This document shows positions 1-6,957 of a DNA stretch of 19,201 nucleotides, piece by piece (within the stretch, counting starts at the first letter, position 1; each line of letters begins with the position of its first letter). The stretch lies in the NCBI GenBank assembly GCA_016234975.1, contig JACRND010000134.1, positions 1-19,201 on the forward strand, read 5' to 3'. A model generated the notes under the pieces. It ran no database searches, had not been told where the DNA came from, and saw only the letters and a list, made by a program, of their open reading frames with translations. A program made the position numbers and the translations under genes. The stretch comes from Nitrosarchaeum sp. (GTDB lineage Archaea > Thermoproteota > Nitrososphaeria > Nitrososphaerales > Nitrosopumilaceae).

Positions 1-767
1 CACCATGCTTTTTTGATCTTTGTTCTTATTTCATCATCTGAATTATGAACAAAAACTCCAGAATTTGGATCTGATTTACTCATTTTTCCTAAAATTTGTG
101 AGTCATTTGTCTCTGCCGGTTTTGAAAGACCTGGTAATAATCTATGATGAACTGCAACTGGAACTTTCCATTTCATTTTTGGGAAAATCTCTCTAACTAA
201 CATATGGATCTTTCTTTGATCCATGCCAGCATGAGCTATATCAACATCTAAAAAGTGAATATCAACTGCTTGCATTGGTGGATACAATAATTTTGCAAGA
301 TCTATTTTTTCTTCGTTTTCAGAACGTCCCATAATAGTAAGTGTTCTCATTGTTCTTTCTAGTGACATATGCTTAGTAAATTTCACAAGTTCAGACCAAT
401 ACTCTGTTTTTTCTTGATAAAGATCTGAACCTAAAACAATTTTTACCTCTGGACATACCAACTTGAAAGCATCTTGATAATATTTTGAAACTTTGGAGAT
501 CATTTCCCAATCTCCTCCTAATTTATCATTGATCAAAGTATGCCAATCTGCAAGAAACACGGTACATTTCACACCAGCCTTGACAAAATCATTAATCTTG
601 AAACCTGTACTAATTAAACTCCCTAAATGTAAAAACCCTGAAATCTCTAAACCAATGTAATGTTTTGGGGAAGAATTTGTTTTGAATAATTCAATTAACT
701 CATCATGTGTAACTACCTCTTCAGTAGGAGGTCTTTCAATTAATTCAACTTTTTCAGTGATATCCAA
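1..767 (-). CDS. tyrS: Tyrosyl-tRNA synthetase, N-terminal 255 residues (gene runs off the left edge)
   Basis: Charges tRNA-Tyr with tyrosine in the cytoplasm. Reading the minus strand gives a class I synthetase. The HIGH-type signature is HLGS at about residues 47-50, within GLEISGFLHLGS. The KMSKS loop is at residues 228-232 (bases 72-86), within KMSKSDPNSGVFV. The family is usually about 320-340 residues in archaea, so roughly the last 70-80 are outside the window. I place the start at TTG 765-767, giving MDITEKVELIERPP. No ATG or GTG precedes it in frame, and a TATA-like element (TTTATAG on the minus strand, 794-800) lies about 30 bases upstream, as expected for a leaderless archaeal gene. 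The motifs make the family certain. Tyr specificity rests on overall resemblance to archaeal TyrRS rather than TrpRS. Confidence 0.92.
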   Translation of the reverse strand, partial: MDITEKVELIERPPTEEVVTHDELIELFKTNSSPKHYIGLEISGFLHLGSLISTGFKINDFVKAGVKCTVFLADWHTLINDKLGGDWEMISKVSKYYQDAFKLVCPEVKIVLGSDLYQEKTEYWSELVKFTKHMSLERTMRTLTIMGRSENEEKIDLAKLLYPPMQAVDIHFLDVDIAHAGMDQRKIHMLVREIFPKMKWKVPVAVHHRLLPGLSKPAETNDSQILGKMSKSDPNSGVFVHNSDDEIRTKIKKAW

Positions 768-793
768 ATCAAAACAACTTCTGAGATGTAGGT

Positions 794-800
794 CTATAAA
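794..800 (-). promoter_or_regulatory. TATA-like box for tyrS
   Basis: TTTATAG on the minus strand, centred about 30 bases upstream of the proposed TTG start of tyrS. The spacing supports a leaderless or nearly leaderless transcript and the TTG start choice. No transcript data are available here. Confidence 0.5.
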
Positions 801-867
801 GTTATTTGAAATAATAATTTAATTGAAATTTGCAAGATTTGAAATAGTCAATCGACTAACTATTATT

Positions 868-1056
868 ATGACACTTGAAGAAGGATTAGAACTAATTGAA
901 AACTACAAAAAAGGTTTACAAAAATTTCTAGATACATTACCTGAACAAGCAGTACAGATAGGCTCTGAAATGATTAAAACTTTAACAATGAGCTCAAAAA
1001 ATGAGATTATTAATTTAGAAGCAATAGAAAAAGCATTAAAACGTCCACCTAAATAG
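868..1056 (+). CDS. Small conserved-looking helical protein, 62 aa, function unknown
   Basis: I do not recognise this gene. From ATG 868 it encodes MTLEEGLELIENYKKG..., a short acidic/basic protein that looks almost wholly alpha-helical, has no Cys and no membrane segment, and ends KALKRPPK. A longer reading from TTG 823 adds 15 residues (MKFARFEIVNRLTII). I prefer ATG 868 because the helical, charge-patterned part begins there, but the upstream region has no decisive TATA box. It is divergent from tyrS, with about 100 bases between them. Codon use resembles the neighbours. It could be a small DNA-binding or regulatory protein, but nothing specific can be seen. Confidence 0.55.
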   Translation: MTLEEGLELIENYKKGLQKFLDTLPEQAVQIGSEMIKTLTMSSKNEIINLEAIEKALKRPPK

Positions 1057-1060
1057 GAAT

Positions 1061-1333
1061 CAGGTTTATCTGAGTGATTGGAACTGATTTTTATTAGAAC
1101 ATCAAACATTAACTAATTACATTGATCTATTAATCAAAAGAGGTATTATTACAGAATACCGAGGAAAAAATAAATCAAGGTTATTTTGCATATCTGGACA
1201 TCATGATGATATTGAATATAATGAAAAATTTAGAACTTTTACACAAAAAGATTCAATGAGTAAAGAAGAGGCATATGAAGAACTCTCTAAAATGTACCAA
1301 TTAGGAATAGATGATCTTTATCACAAATGTTGA
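1061..1333 (+). pseudogene. Winged-helix-like reading frame with an in-frame TGA and no usable start (probable remnant)
   Basis: The frame 1088-1333 stays open for 81 codons and looks protein-like: TNYIDLLIKRGIITEYRG, then residues rich in aromatic and charged amino acids, ending GIDDLYHKC. The segment IDLLIKRGIITEYRGKNKSR resembles the recognition helix and wing of a winged-helix domain. No ATG, GTG or TTG precedes this part in frame. The same frame continues upstream as QVYLSDWN to 1061, across a TGA at 1085-1087. This is either a gene disabled by a nonsense change with its 5' end lost, or a small gene using a non-standard start. An internal ATG would give only the last 25 residues. It occupies the only gene-free stretch over 300 bases here (1057-1427); the remainder, 1334-1427, is plain AT-rich DNA. 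Confidence 0.45.
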
Positions 1334-1427
1334 CTAATAAACAAACTAAATTTCTAAAAATAAATTTATCGTAAAAATATTTTAATTAATATTATTTTTT
1401 GAAAAATAAAATAATTATAAAATACTT

Positions 1428-1613
1428 TTACTTACAATTTTTTTTATGCTTTCTTAGATCTTCTAAAGAATCGAATTCTGTACCACAAGCTCTACACTTT
1501 TCCTTTTTCTTATTATGTGCAATTTCTTGATGTTTTTTTAGTCTTTCTGGATCAGAAAGTACAGTTCCACATTTTTTACATTTAGTTTCATTAGAACTAC
1601 CAAACAATCCCAT
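1428..1613 (-). CDS. Small C2H2-type zinc-finger protein, 61 aa
   Basis: Likely a zinc-dependent nucleic-acid- or protein-binding protein. Two fingers fill the chain. The first has C12-x2-C15 then H28-x4-H33. The second has C40-x2-C43 then H56-x3-C60, a C2HC variant. A Lys-rich linker (NKKKEK) separates them, and the C-terminal helix is basic (LRKHKKNCK). The N-terminus MGLFGSSNETK is short and polar. Tiny C2H2 proteins of this kind are common in Thaumarchaeota and mostly uncharacterised. The ATG start is clear. A perfect 24-bp palindrome lies 20 bases upstream (1634-1657), where a regulator could block its promoter. DNA binding is inferred from the fold only. Confidence 0.82.
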   Translation of the reverse strand: MGLFGSSNETKCKKCGTVLSDPERLKKHQEIAHNKKKEKCRACGTEFDSLEDLRKHKKNCK

Positions 1614-1633
1614 GTTTAGTAATAGTATTACCT

Positions 1634-1657
1634 AGTAGAAAAACTAGTTTTTCTACT
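1634..1657. repeat. Perfect 24-bp palindrome, candidate operator
   Basis: The half-site AGTAGAAAAACT is followed directly by its exact reverse complement, with the dyad centre between 1645 and 1646 and no spacer. Flanking bases do not extend the symmetry. It sits 20 bases upstream of the ATG of the C2H2 protein and about 90 bases upstream of the divergent gene at 1745. That position fits an operator over the zinc-finger promoter. It could instead form a hairpin in RNA. Regulation is inferred from position and symmetry. Confidence 0.6.
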
Positions 1658-1744
1658 GAAAGTCTCTCGATTCTAAGTCCTCAAAATAAACAAAAATCAT
1701 TAATTTAGCAGATACCTTTTGCGAATACTTTCATAGGCGAAAAT

Positions 1745-2134
1745 ATGAACAAAACCGTGGTTTCTAAACAATTTAAGGAGCAATTTCATAAATTCTGTAC
1801 TGATAATAATATTGAATGGGATGATAAAAAAAGACGATGGAGTAAGCCATTTCATCCTAAAATAAAAAACATTTGGGTTCAATCTGATAAGGGAGATTTT
1901 TTAAATTCTATACGTCCAAAAGAAAGAGGATACTATGACTCCAAATTTTTAGGATGGGAACTTGGAGTCATAAAGAAAGAATATTGTTTTTGGTGTGGTA
2001 GAATTATAGAGAAAACAAGAAAGAATGACCCACGTTCAGAGACAGTAAAATTTTGTAGTCCTGCTCATAGAAAAGCATTTGGTAAAGTAAAGGCTGATCA
2101 AGAAAAACTAGGAAAAATGTTTGCATCTAAATGA
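1745..2134 (+). CDS. Uncharacterised 129-aa protein with a C-terminal CxxC...CxxxH zinc motif
   Basis: The function is unknown. The N-terminal 75 residues are basic and aromatic (WDDKKRRWSKPFHPK, then IWVQSDKG). The C-terminal part carries C81-x2-C84 (CFWCG) and C104-x3-H108 (FCSPAH), a plausible treble-clef or FCS-like zinc site, followed by a Lys-rich helix. This composition suggests RNA or DNA binding, but that is inference. The start is ATG 1745. A TATA-like TTAATTTA near 1700-1707 would leave a short leader. The stop is 12 bases from the convergent stop of the membrane protein at 2146. It is divergent from the C2H2 gene, so the 24-bp palindrome could in principle affect both. Confidence 0.7.
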   Translation: MNKTVVSKQFKEQFHKFCTDNNIEWDDKKRRWSKPFHPKIKNIWVQSDKGDFLNSIRPKERGYYDSKFLGWELGVIKKEYCFWCGRIIEKTRKNDPRSETVKFCSPAHRKAFGKVKADQEKLGKMFASK

Positions 2135-2145
2135 ATATTTTTAAT

Positions 2146-2721
2146 CTATGATGCTAACTCTTCTAAATTTTTTCTTGGTTTAGTACTAAGATAAAATGCA
2201 TGAGTACTAATGATAAATGCTGCAAGGAAAACTTTTGTTGCAAAAACTAAATTCCACGGTCTATCTGGATCAGGATATGCAATTGACAACATATCGATAT
2301 TAGGAATATTGCCCTTAATCATACCAGCAGTGATCTCTGCATTTAAGACCATAAAATTGTATAATACCTCATACAGTGTAATAATTGCAAATCCTAACAA
2401 CATTATCTGAAGTAATGCCATCCTCCAACCAACAATTTTTTTTCCTGCAGTTCTTCTCCATCCTATTCTTGAAACACAATACCATCCAATAATTGTAGAA
2501 AAAAATATCCACGTTGAAATCCTTGAAAAATTTTCAAATGGTATGAAAGTATTTTGTATTGCTTCTCCCATTACATACGTTCCATTTTTCATCCATTCTA
2601 TCATAGTGATGTAAACTCCAAAAATAAGACTTGAAACCATAATAAATCCACAAACATAGAAAATGTATAGATAAACCTTGTAACCAGGATCTGACTTTTC
2701 AAGATGGCGTTGATTCATCAT
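2146..2721 (-). CDS. Uncharacterised membrane protein with four predicted helices, 191 aa
   Basis: I do not recognise the family. Hydrophobic segments lie at about residues 16-40, 69-87, 101-125 and 158-180. A basic loop (RIGWRRTAGKKIVGWR) lies between helices 2 and 3, and a Pro/Asp-rich loop (YPDPDRPW) precedes helix 4. The basic loop and basic C-terminal tail (TKPRKN) suggest cytoplasmic placement of those parts. It starts ATGATG, so either Met could initiate. A TATA-like TTTTATATTT on the minus strand near 2742-2750 lies about 25 bases upstream, supporting the first ATG with almost no leader. Its neighbours do not form an operon with it. I considered an ammonia monooxygenase accessory subunit because of the size and helix number, but no diagnostic motif supports this. 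Confidence 0.72.
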   Translation of the reverse strand: MMNQRHLEKSDPGYKVYLYIFYVCGFIMVSSLIFGVYITMIEWMKNGTYVMGEAIQNTFIPFENFSRISTWIFFSTIIGWYCVSRIGWRRTAGKKIVGWRMALLQIMLLGFAIITLYEVLYNFMVLNAEITAGMIKGNIPNIDMLSIAYPDPDRPWNLVFATKVFLAAFIISTHAFYLSTKPRKNLEELAS

Positions 2722-2770
2722 GCGAATTTCCTAATTTTGAAATATAAAAATTCATGCCTATTTCATGAGA

Positions 2771-2777
2771 TTTATAG
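2771..2777 (+). promoter_or_regulatory. TATA-like box for the DegT-type aminotransferase gene
   Basis: TTTATAG centred about 27 bases upstream of TTG 2801, the spacing expected if transcription starts at the first base of the start codon. This is the main argument for a leaderless TTG start there. Confidence 0.5.
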
Positions 2778-2800
2778 ACTAGTTTTAAAGAGACTATCTA

Positions 2801-3889
2801 TTGAAAATTGCAATTAACGTTCCATTTGTAGGTAAAGACGAAATCGCCGCAGTTACTTCTATTCTCAAAAATGGTGCACTTACATCAGCAGCTAACCAAG
2901 GAGGAGAACAGGTACAAGCATTTGAAAAATCAGCATCACTCTTTATAAAATCAAAATATGTTATTGCTGTGAATTCTGGTACAGCAGCTTTACAGGCTTC
3001 GCTTTATGCTTTGGATATAAAAAAAGGAGATGAAGTACTCATTCCATCATTTACATTTGTTGCAACAGCTAATTCTGTAGTGTCTACTGGTGCTAAACCT
3101 ATCTTTGTTGATATACTGAAAGAAAATTATACTATGGATCCTGATGATCTACAAAAAAAAATTACAAAAAAAACTAAAGCAATAATACCTGTTCATCTTT
3201 ATGGAAATGTAGCATTTATTGATAGAATTTCAGAAATTGCTAAAAAGCATAACTTGTCAATAATAGAAGATTCCGCACAATCATTAGGTTCTACATACAA
3301 AGGAAAACACGCTGGAACTTTTTCTGATTTAGGTTGTTGGAGTATGTATCCTGCAAAAGTAATGACTGCAGGAGAAGGAGGATTTATTGCAACAAATAAT
3401 AAAAAATTACGAGATAAATTATTGATGATTAGAAATCATGGAATGGTCCATGGATATGATACTAGAATATTTGGATTAAATCTAAGATTGCCTGAAATTA
3501 GTGCTGCAATTGCAACAATACAAATGAAAAAACTACCTGATTTTCTTAAGACAAGACAAAAGAATGCAAACCTTTTATCAAAATTAATTTCTGATTTAGA
3601 TATTATACTCCCACATCAACGAAATTATGAAAATGTAAATTGGTATCTTTACACAATAGCTACATCAAAAAGGGATAAAATTCTGAAAAAACTTAATACT
3701 CAAGGAATTGGTGCAGCTTCTTACTATCCAATTCCAGTTCATAAAACACCGTTTTACCAACAAAAAATCAAACTTCCAGTAACTGAATGGGCCTCATCTC
3801 ATGTTTTATCTCTCCCAATACATCCTAAAGTTACTAGTAAAAATATTGAATTTATCGCAAAAACCCTTCGTGATATATTAAATGAATAG
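2801..3889 (+). CDS. DegT/DnrJ/EryC1/StrS-family PLP-dependent sugar aminotransferase
   Basis: Members transfer an amino group, usually from glutamate, to a nucleotide-linked keto-sugar for surface glycans or other glycosylation. Family marks are all present: NSGTAAL at residues 58-64 (cofactor phosphate site), EDSAQ at 156-160 with D157 contacting the pyridine nitrogen, the PLP-binding lysine K186 in YPAKVMTAGEGG, and RNHGM at 211-215. Length (362 aa) is normal. The start is TTG 2801 with a TATA box at the right distance. Its last 8 bases overlap the first codons of the MtrA-like gene, so the two are very likely co-transcribed. No other sugar-nucleotide gene lies nearby, so the substrate cannot be told, and an amino-acid-like or cofactor substrate is not excluded. 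Confidence 0.9.
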   Translation: MKIAINVPFVGKDEIAAVTSILKNGALTSAANQGGEQVQAFEKSASLFIKSKYVIAVNSGTAALQASLYALDIKKGDEVLIPSFTFVATANSVVSTGAKPIFVDILKENYTMDPDDLQKKITKKTKAIIPVHLYGNVAFIDRISEIAKKHNLSIIEDSAQSLGSTYKGKHAGTFSDLGCWSMYPAKVMTAGEGGFIATNNKKLRDKLLMIRNHGMVHGYDTRIFGLNLRLPEISAAIATIQMKKLPDFLKTRQKNANLLSKLISDLDIILPHQRNYENVNWYLYTIATSKRDKILKKLNTQGIGAASYYPIPVHKTPFYQQKIKLPVTEWASSHVLSLPIHPKVTSKNIEFIAKTLRDILNE

Positions 3890-4352
3890 CCTTGGAAATA
3901 TAATTGGAGAATTATGCAAGATCATATTACCAATTCCAGAAGAATCATACCTAGGAAATACTAATTCTTCGATAGCAATTTGTACGCTTTCAAGTATAGA
4001 TCTACTCAAAAAAATTTCAAACTCTGAACTTTTTAATCATATTTCAATTGCTGGAAGACTACTTTCTGAAAATAAAGGAATTGATTCTATTATTAAATAT
4101 GTTAATCAAAATAAAAAAATTAAAACCATTATAGTCTGTGGTAAAGAAGTTTCAGGTCATAAATCTGGTCATTCCTTATTTGAACTACATAAAAATGGAA
4201 TTGATAATCATGGAAGAATAATCAATTCAACTAGTCCTGATCCTTTTCTTACTGTAAATAAATCAGAAATAAATTACTTTCAAAATGAAATTAATCTTGT
4301 AAATATGATTAATGAAACAAATTTTGACACAATTAAAAAATTCGTAATCTAG
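3882..4352 (+). CDS. mtrA: Orphan MtrA-like corrinoid-binding protein (tetrahydromethanopterin S-methyltransferase subunit A family)
   Basis: In methanogens MtrA carries a cobamide whose cobalt is ligated by a His and relays the methyl group from methyl-H4MPT to coenzyme M. This protein keeps the diagnostic segment VCGKEVSGHKSGHSLFELH at about residues 85-103, where H93 corresponds to the cobalt-ligand position, and the following GIDNHGRIINSTSPDPFL. It has 156 residues and no C-terminal membrane helix, unlike methanogen MtrA, so it is probably soluble. No other Mtr subunit is visible in the window, and Thaumarchaeota do not make methane, so its job must differ: possibly a corrinoid carrier or a methyl-transfer protein. 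It overlaps the aminotransferase gene by 8 bases, and its stop interlocks with that of the convergent dUTPase-like gene. Confidence 0.82.
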   Translation: MNSLGNIIGELCKIILPIPEESYLGNTNSSIAICTLSSIDLLKKISNSELFNHISIAGRLLSENKGIDSIIKYVNQNKKIKTIIVCGKEVSGHKSGHSLFELHKNGIDNHGRIINSTSPDPFLTVNKSEINYFQNEINLVNMINETNFDTIKKFVI

Positions 4353-4693
4353 TATCCTATTCTTTGTCTTTCTCGATTGATTTCATTTTTCTTCTTGTAT
4401 TCTTCAAGAATATCATCTGGAGTCAAATTTAGTTCTAATGATGCCTGAATCACAAAATGCCAAATATCAATTAATTCTTCTCTTGCTTCGGACACATTAA
4501 ATGGAATTGGAGTTTTCCACCATTTCCAATTTGTAGTTCTTTGTAATTCTACTGCTTCATGCATAATTGCAGTACATAACGCAGAAATTCGTCCTTCAGA
4601 ATCTTTTGGATATCTATCTAATTTCATTATTTCTGATAGACCTTTTTGTAATTTGAATATGGTTTCTAAACGATCTTCTATTTTTTCAGACAT
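4349..4693 (-). CDS. All-alpha NTP pyrophosphatase, dimeric dUTPase-like, 114 aa
   Basis: Likely hydrolyses dUTP or a related nucleotide to the monophosphate and pyrophosphate, keeping uracil out of DNA. The metal-binding carboxylates sit in E46-x2-E49 (HEAVELQ) and E73-x2-D76 (EELIDIWHF), the pattern of the all-alpha (MazG/dUTPase-2) superfamily. The C-terminal YKKKNEINRERQRIGY strongly resembles the KN..N..RQ..GY ending of dimeric dUTPases. At 114 residues it is shorter than bacterial or trypanosomal dimeric enzymes (about 160-270), so it may be a minimal form. Trp-rich TNWKWWKTP between the two motifs could form the base pocket. The stop codon overlaps that of the upstream convergent gene. 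MazG-like activity on another NTP is the alternative. Confidence 0.8.
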   Translation of the reverse strand: MSEKIEDRLETIFKLQKGLSEIMKLDRYPKDSEGRISALCTAIMHEAVELQRTTNWKWWKTPIPFNVSEAREELIDIWHFVIQASLELNLTPDDILEEYKKKNEINRERQRIGY

Positions 4694-4743
4694 ATCTTAT
4701 AAGTATTCAATTCATCTGCAGAAATAATCGAACTTAAATCTTT

Positions 4744-5637
4744 TTAGAAACGGATCATTTTTTCATATAGTTTGACTCGTTTTGTAATATCTGATTTTTT
4801 AATCTGGAGTAATCCATCTAATCCATATTTCTCAACAGCAAACGAACCCAAAACATTTCCATAGACTACAGCTTTTTTAATCTCTGATAGGTTTGTTGAA
4901 TTTTTACTAGCTAAATATCCTATCATAGCACCTGCAAAAGAATCCCCAGCACCGGTAGGATCAACTACATCTTCCAATGAAAATCCTGCAGATGGAAATA
5001 TCACATCATCAAAAAACATCATTGATCCATGCTCACCTTTTTTAATAATTACATATTTTGCACCCCACTCCATCATCTTTTTTGCACATTTGATCAAATT
5101 GAATTCTTTTGTTAGTAGTTTAGCTTCTTCATCGTTTATAACAACTGCATCTACCGCTTTAATCATCTTAATTACTGATTCACGTTTTGTAGATATCCAA
5201 AATTCAATAGTATCACACATTGAAAATTTTACTTTATCAAATTCTTTGATAAGAGTAGAATTTTGATCAGGATCATTATTTGCTAAATATACAAACTGTG
5301 ATTTTCTATATTCTTCAGGAACTGTTGGTTTAAAATCTGCAAGTACATTGAGCTCAGTTTTCAGAGTTTCTCTGGAACTAAGTGTTTTATCATAACTTCC
5401 ATCATAACGAAAAGTTTTTCCATCTTTTATGGTTAATCCTTGTAAATCAAGATATTTTGATAAAATTTTATAATACTCATTAGGAAAATCTTTTCCTATC
5501 ACAGCTATTAACCCAGTATTTACAAAATTACTTGCTGATATAGCTGCAAATGTCGCAGCTCCACCTAGCACATCTTTTAAAATTTTTTTTGGAGTCCTAA
5601 TAGTATCTAATGCAGTTGAACCAAAAACGGTTAACAT
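4744..5637 (-). CDS. PfkB/ribokinase-family carbohydrate or nucleoside kinase
   Basis: An ATP-dependent kinase that phosphorylates a sugar or nucleoside hydroxyl. The first family signature is the GG pair at residues 25-26 (VLGGAATFAA). The second is DPTGAGDSFAGAMIGY at 226-241, with D232 as catalytic base and the GAG anion hole. VVINDEEAKLL at about 165-175 is the usual N-x-x-E region. The length of 297 residues is typical. The phosphate acceptor cannot be read from sequence; archaeal relatives act on ribose, adenosine/inosine or ketodeoxy-sugars. It lies 11 bases downstream of the LEA14-like gene and is probably transcribed with it. Confidence 0.87.
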   Translation of the reverse strand: MLTVFGSTALDTIRTPKKILKDVLGGAATFAAISASNFVNTGLIAVIGKDFPNEYYKILSKYLDLQGLTIKDGKTFRYDGSYDKTLSSRETLKTELNVLADFKPTVPEEYRKSQFVYLANNDPDQNSTLIKEFDKVKFSMCDTIEFWISTKRESVIKMIKAVDAVVINDEEAKLLTKEFNLIKCAKKMMEWGAKYVIIKKGEHGSMMFFDDVIFPSAGFSLEDVVDPTGAGDSFAGAMIGYLASKNSTNLSEIKKAVVYGNVLGSFAVEKYGLDGLLQIKKSDITKRVKLYEKMIRF

Positions 5638-5648
5638 TCTTTAAAAAA

Positions 5649-6101
5649 CTAATTTTGATGTATAAATTCTCTTGCCTGTTCTTCCGTTGGATAAAACACA
5701 AAAGGAACATCTATTGATGTGAAAATTACATTATATTTTGTAACTCCACTTATCTTTACTATTGAAACTTCTTGCGAATCTACATTGGAATCTCTTAGAA
5801 AAGTACCACTAACTACACTACTTCCTAACGCTGGAAGTACAAACGATTTTAGTTCTCCTTTTCCAATCATTTCATCATCTGCTATTACAAAAAACTCTGT
5901 TTTACCTGCTGTCAAGACCAACAATGAGGGATTGTTAAATTCTAATTCAACATTATACATTGAACCCTTTTCGTTCTTTTCAATGAGATGACTCTGTGTA
6001 ATTGTTACACCTATTTGTGAGGCTGATGCATATTGAGAATACCCAAAAAGACTCATTCCTATAACAAATATTATAATTATTCCCTTCACTGAGGACCTCA
6101 T
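5649..6101 (-). CDS. Exported or membrane-anchored LEA14-like (water-stress/hypersensitive-response domain) protein
   Basis: An N-terminal hydrophobic segment (residues 7-23) ends YASAS, as in a signal peptide or anchor, so the rest should lie outside the membrane. The remaining 120 residues form a beta-rich domain. NVELEFNNPSLLVLTAGKTE, then FFVIADDEMIGKGEL and LPALGSSVVSGTF, match the rhythm of LEA14/WHy domains: the NP turn, the 'IGxG' strand and the late 'G.F' strand. The role of such domains in archaea is unknown; protein stabilisation or surface binding is usually guessed. It is the promoter-proximal gene of a pair with the PfkB kinase. A second copy of the domain architecture is at 11947-12441. 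Confidence 0.72.
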   Translation of the reverse strand: MRSSVKGIIIIFVIGMSLFGYSQYASASQIGVTITQSHLIEKNEKGSMYNVELEFNNPSLLVLTAGKTEFFVIADDEMIGKGELKSFVLPALGSSVVSGTFLRDSNVDSQEVSIVKISGVTKYNVIFTSIDVPFVFYPTEEQAREFIHQN

Positions 6102-6232
6102 ATCATATTATCACAAAATTGCTTTTTAACTCAATAGGAAAAAAATCCAATTTATGTGTGTAAAAATTTTGATCTAATCTTAAAGCTCATTAGAGCTAGT
6201 AGAATAAATCAAAACCTTTCGATTTATGGTAC

Positions 6233-6724
6233 ATGGCTAGGATAAAACTCAAGCTTGGTGAGAATGAAATTGAGGTTGACTCTAGAGATTTTTATGTTGA
6301 TAATCAAACTTTAGGTGAAATTATTGCAAATATATCAAATCACATACACGTAAATCAAGCAAAAATTATCTATGAAAATAAAAATGAAGAAGTTGCAAAA
6401 TCAAAAGAATCAATACAATCTAATCAATACGGTCTAGAGTATTTGGATGATGCAGAAGCATATGAACCAGAATTCAATGAGCCAAAACCAATTGGTTCTG
6501 ATGAAATTAAAGCAAAATTGAGAATCTTGGAAACCAGTAGATTCTTTGATTCTCCAAGAACAGTAACAGAAACTGTTCAACAACTAAGAGAATATGGTTG
6601 GAGTGCGAGTCCTTTAGATGTATCAAAAGCCCTAGCAAAGATGGCATCTAATAGAGAAATTTTAAAAAATTCAAAAGAAAATAGAGCACATTATTTTGTA
6701 CAAAATACTTTAGTATCTAATTAA
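6233..6724 (+). CDS. Uncharacterised 163-aa protein with a C-terminal winged-helix-like domain
   Basis: I recognise no named family. The first 45 residues (MARIKLKLGENEIEVDSRDF...) look like a small beta-rich unit followed by a helix. Residues 50-85 form an acidic linker. Residues 90-158 (SDEIKAKLRILETSRFFDSPRTVTETVQQLREYGWSA...) are helical and end in a short wing (ENRAHYFV), like a winged helix. A transcription-related or DNA-binding role is inferred. ATG 6233 is chosen because the nearby ATG at 6226 runs into a stop after four codons. A TATA-like AATAAAT near 6203-6209 lies about 27 bases upstream. Its end overlaps the convergent zinc-ribbon gene by 8 bases. Confidence 0.7.
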   Translation: MARIKLKLGENEIEVDSRDFYVDNQTLGEIIANISNHIHVNQAKIIYENKNEEVAKSKESIQSNQYGLEYLDDAEAYEPEFNEPKPIGSDEIKAKLRILETSRFFDSPRTVTETVQQLREYGWSASPLDVSKALAKMASNREILKNSKENRAHYFVQNTLVSN

Positions 6725-6908
6725 TCCTGTACTGACATTTTTCACAATTATCAAAAATATCTCCTTCCAAATGATCAAAATGTGTATTACACTGATTACA
6801 TGTATGATGCATATCAAAATACCCGTCTTTCTCAATTTGTCCAACTCTATTTGATTCAAGATTTGTACTTCTACATTTGATACAGTGACATCCACATTCA
6901 ATTTTCAT
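6717..6908 (-). CDS. Small zinc-ribbon protein, 63 aa, Cys-rich
   Basis: Eight Cys in 63 residues: C5, C7, C9 and C12 in MKIECGCHCIKC, C37-x2-C40 (TCNQC) and C55-x2-C58 (NCEKC), with His at 34, 35, 43 and 46. This can bind one or two metal ions, most likely zinc. CNQCNTHFDH has the look of a zinc knuckle. The function is unknown. The start is ATG 6906-6908. It is divergent from another tiny zinc-type gene at 6958, with only 49 bases between the start codons, and convergent with the gene at 6233. The alternative frame 6710-6901 is a shadow without Cys pattern. Confidence 0.78.
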   Translation of the reverse strand: MKIECGCHCIKCRSTNLESNRVGQIEKDGYFDMHHTCNQCNTHFDHLEGDIFDNCEKCQYRIN

Positions 6909-6926
6909 AATTTAATCTCCAATAAT

Positions 6927-6936
6927 CTATGTATAG
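6927..6936. promoter_or_regulatory. Near-palindromic TATA-like element between two divergent zinc-protein genes
   Basis: CTATGTATAG reads almost the same on both strands (CTATACATAG on the minus). Its centre is about 26 bases upstream of the plus-strand TTG at 6958 and 23 bases upstream of the minus-strand ATG at 6908. One box may therefore serve both divergent small genes. Other AT-rich hexamers nearby could serve the minus gene instead. Confidence 0.4.
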
Positions 6937-6957
6937 TTGTTTTACATATACAAATCA

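Noticed and set aside
2146..2721. Possible ammonia monooxygenase subunit
   Set aside because: Size and helix number invite the idea, but I see no diagnostic residues, and amo genes are not next to it. Left as an unknown membrane protein.
5719..5991. Plus-strand open frame of 90 codons
   Set aside because: Antisense shadow of the LEA14-like gene; Ser/Thr/Pro-rich low-complexity translation typical of a reverse frame.
6710..6901. Minus-strand 63-codon frame overlapping the zinc ribbon
   Set aside because: Same strand as the Cys-rich frame 6717-6908 but shifted; it lacks the Cys pattern and looks like a shadow.
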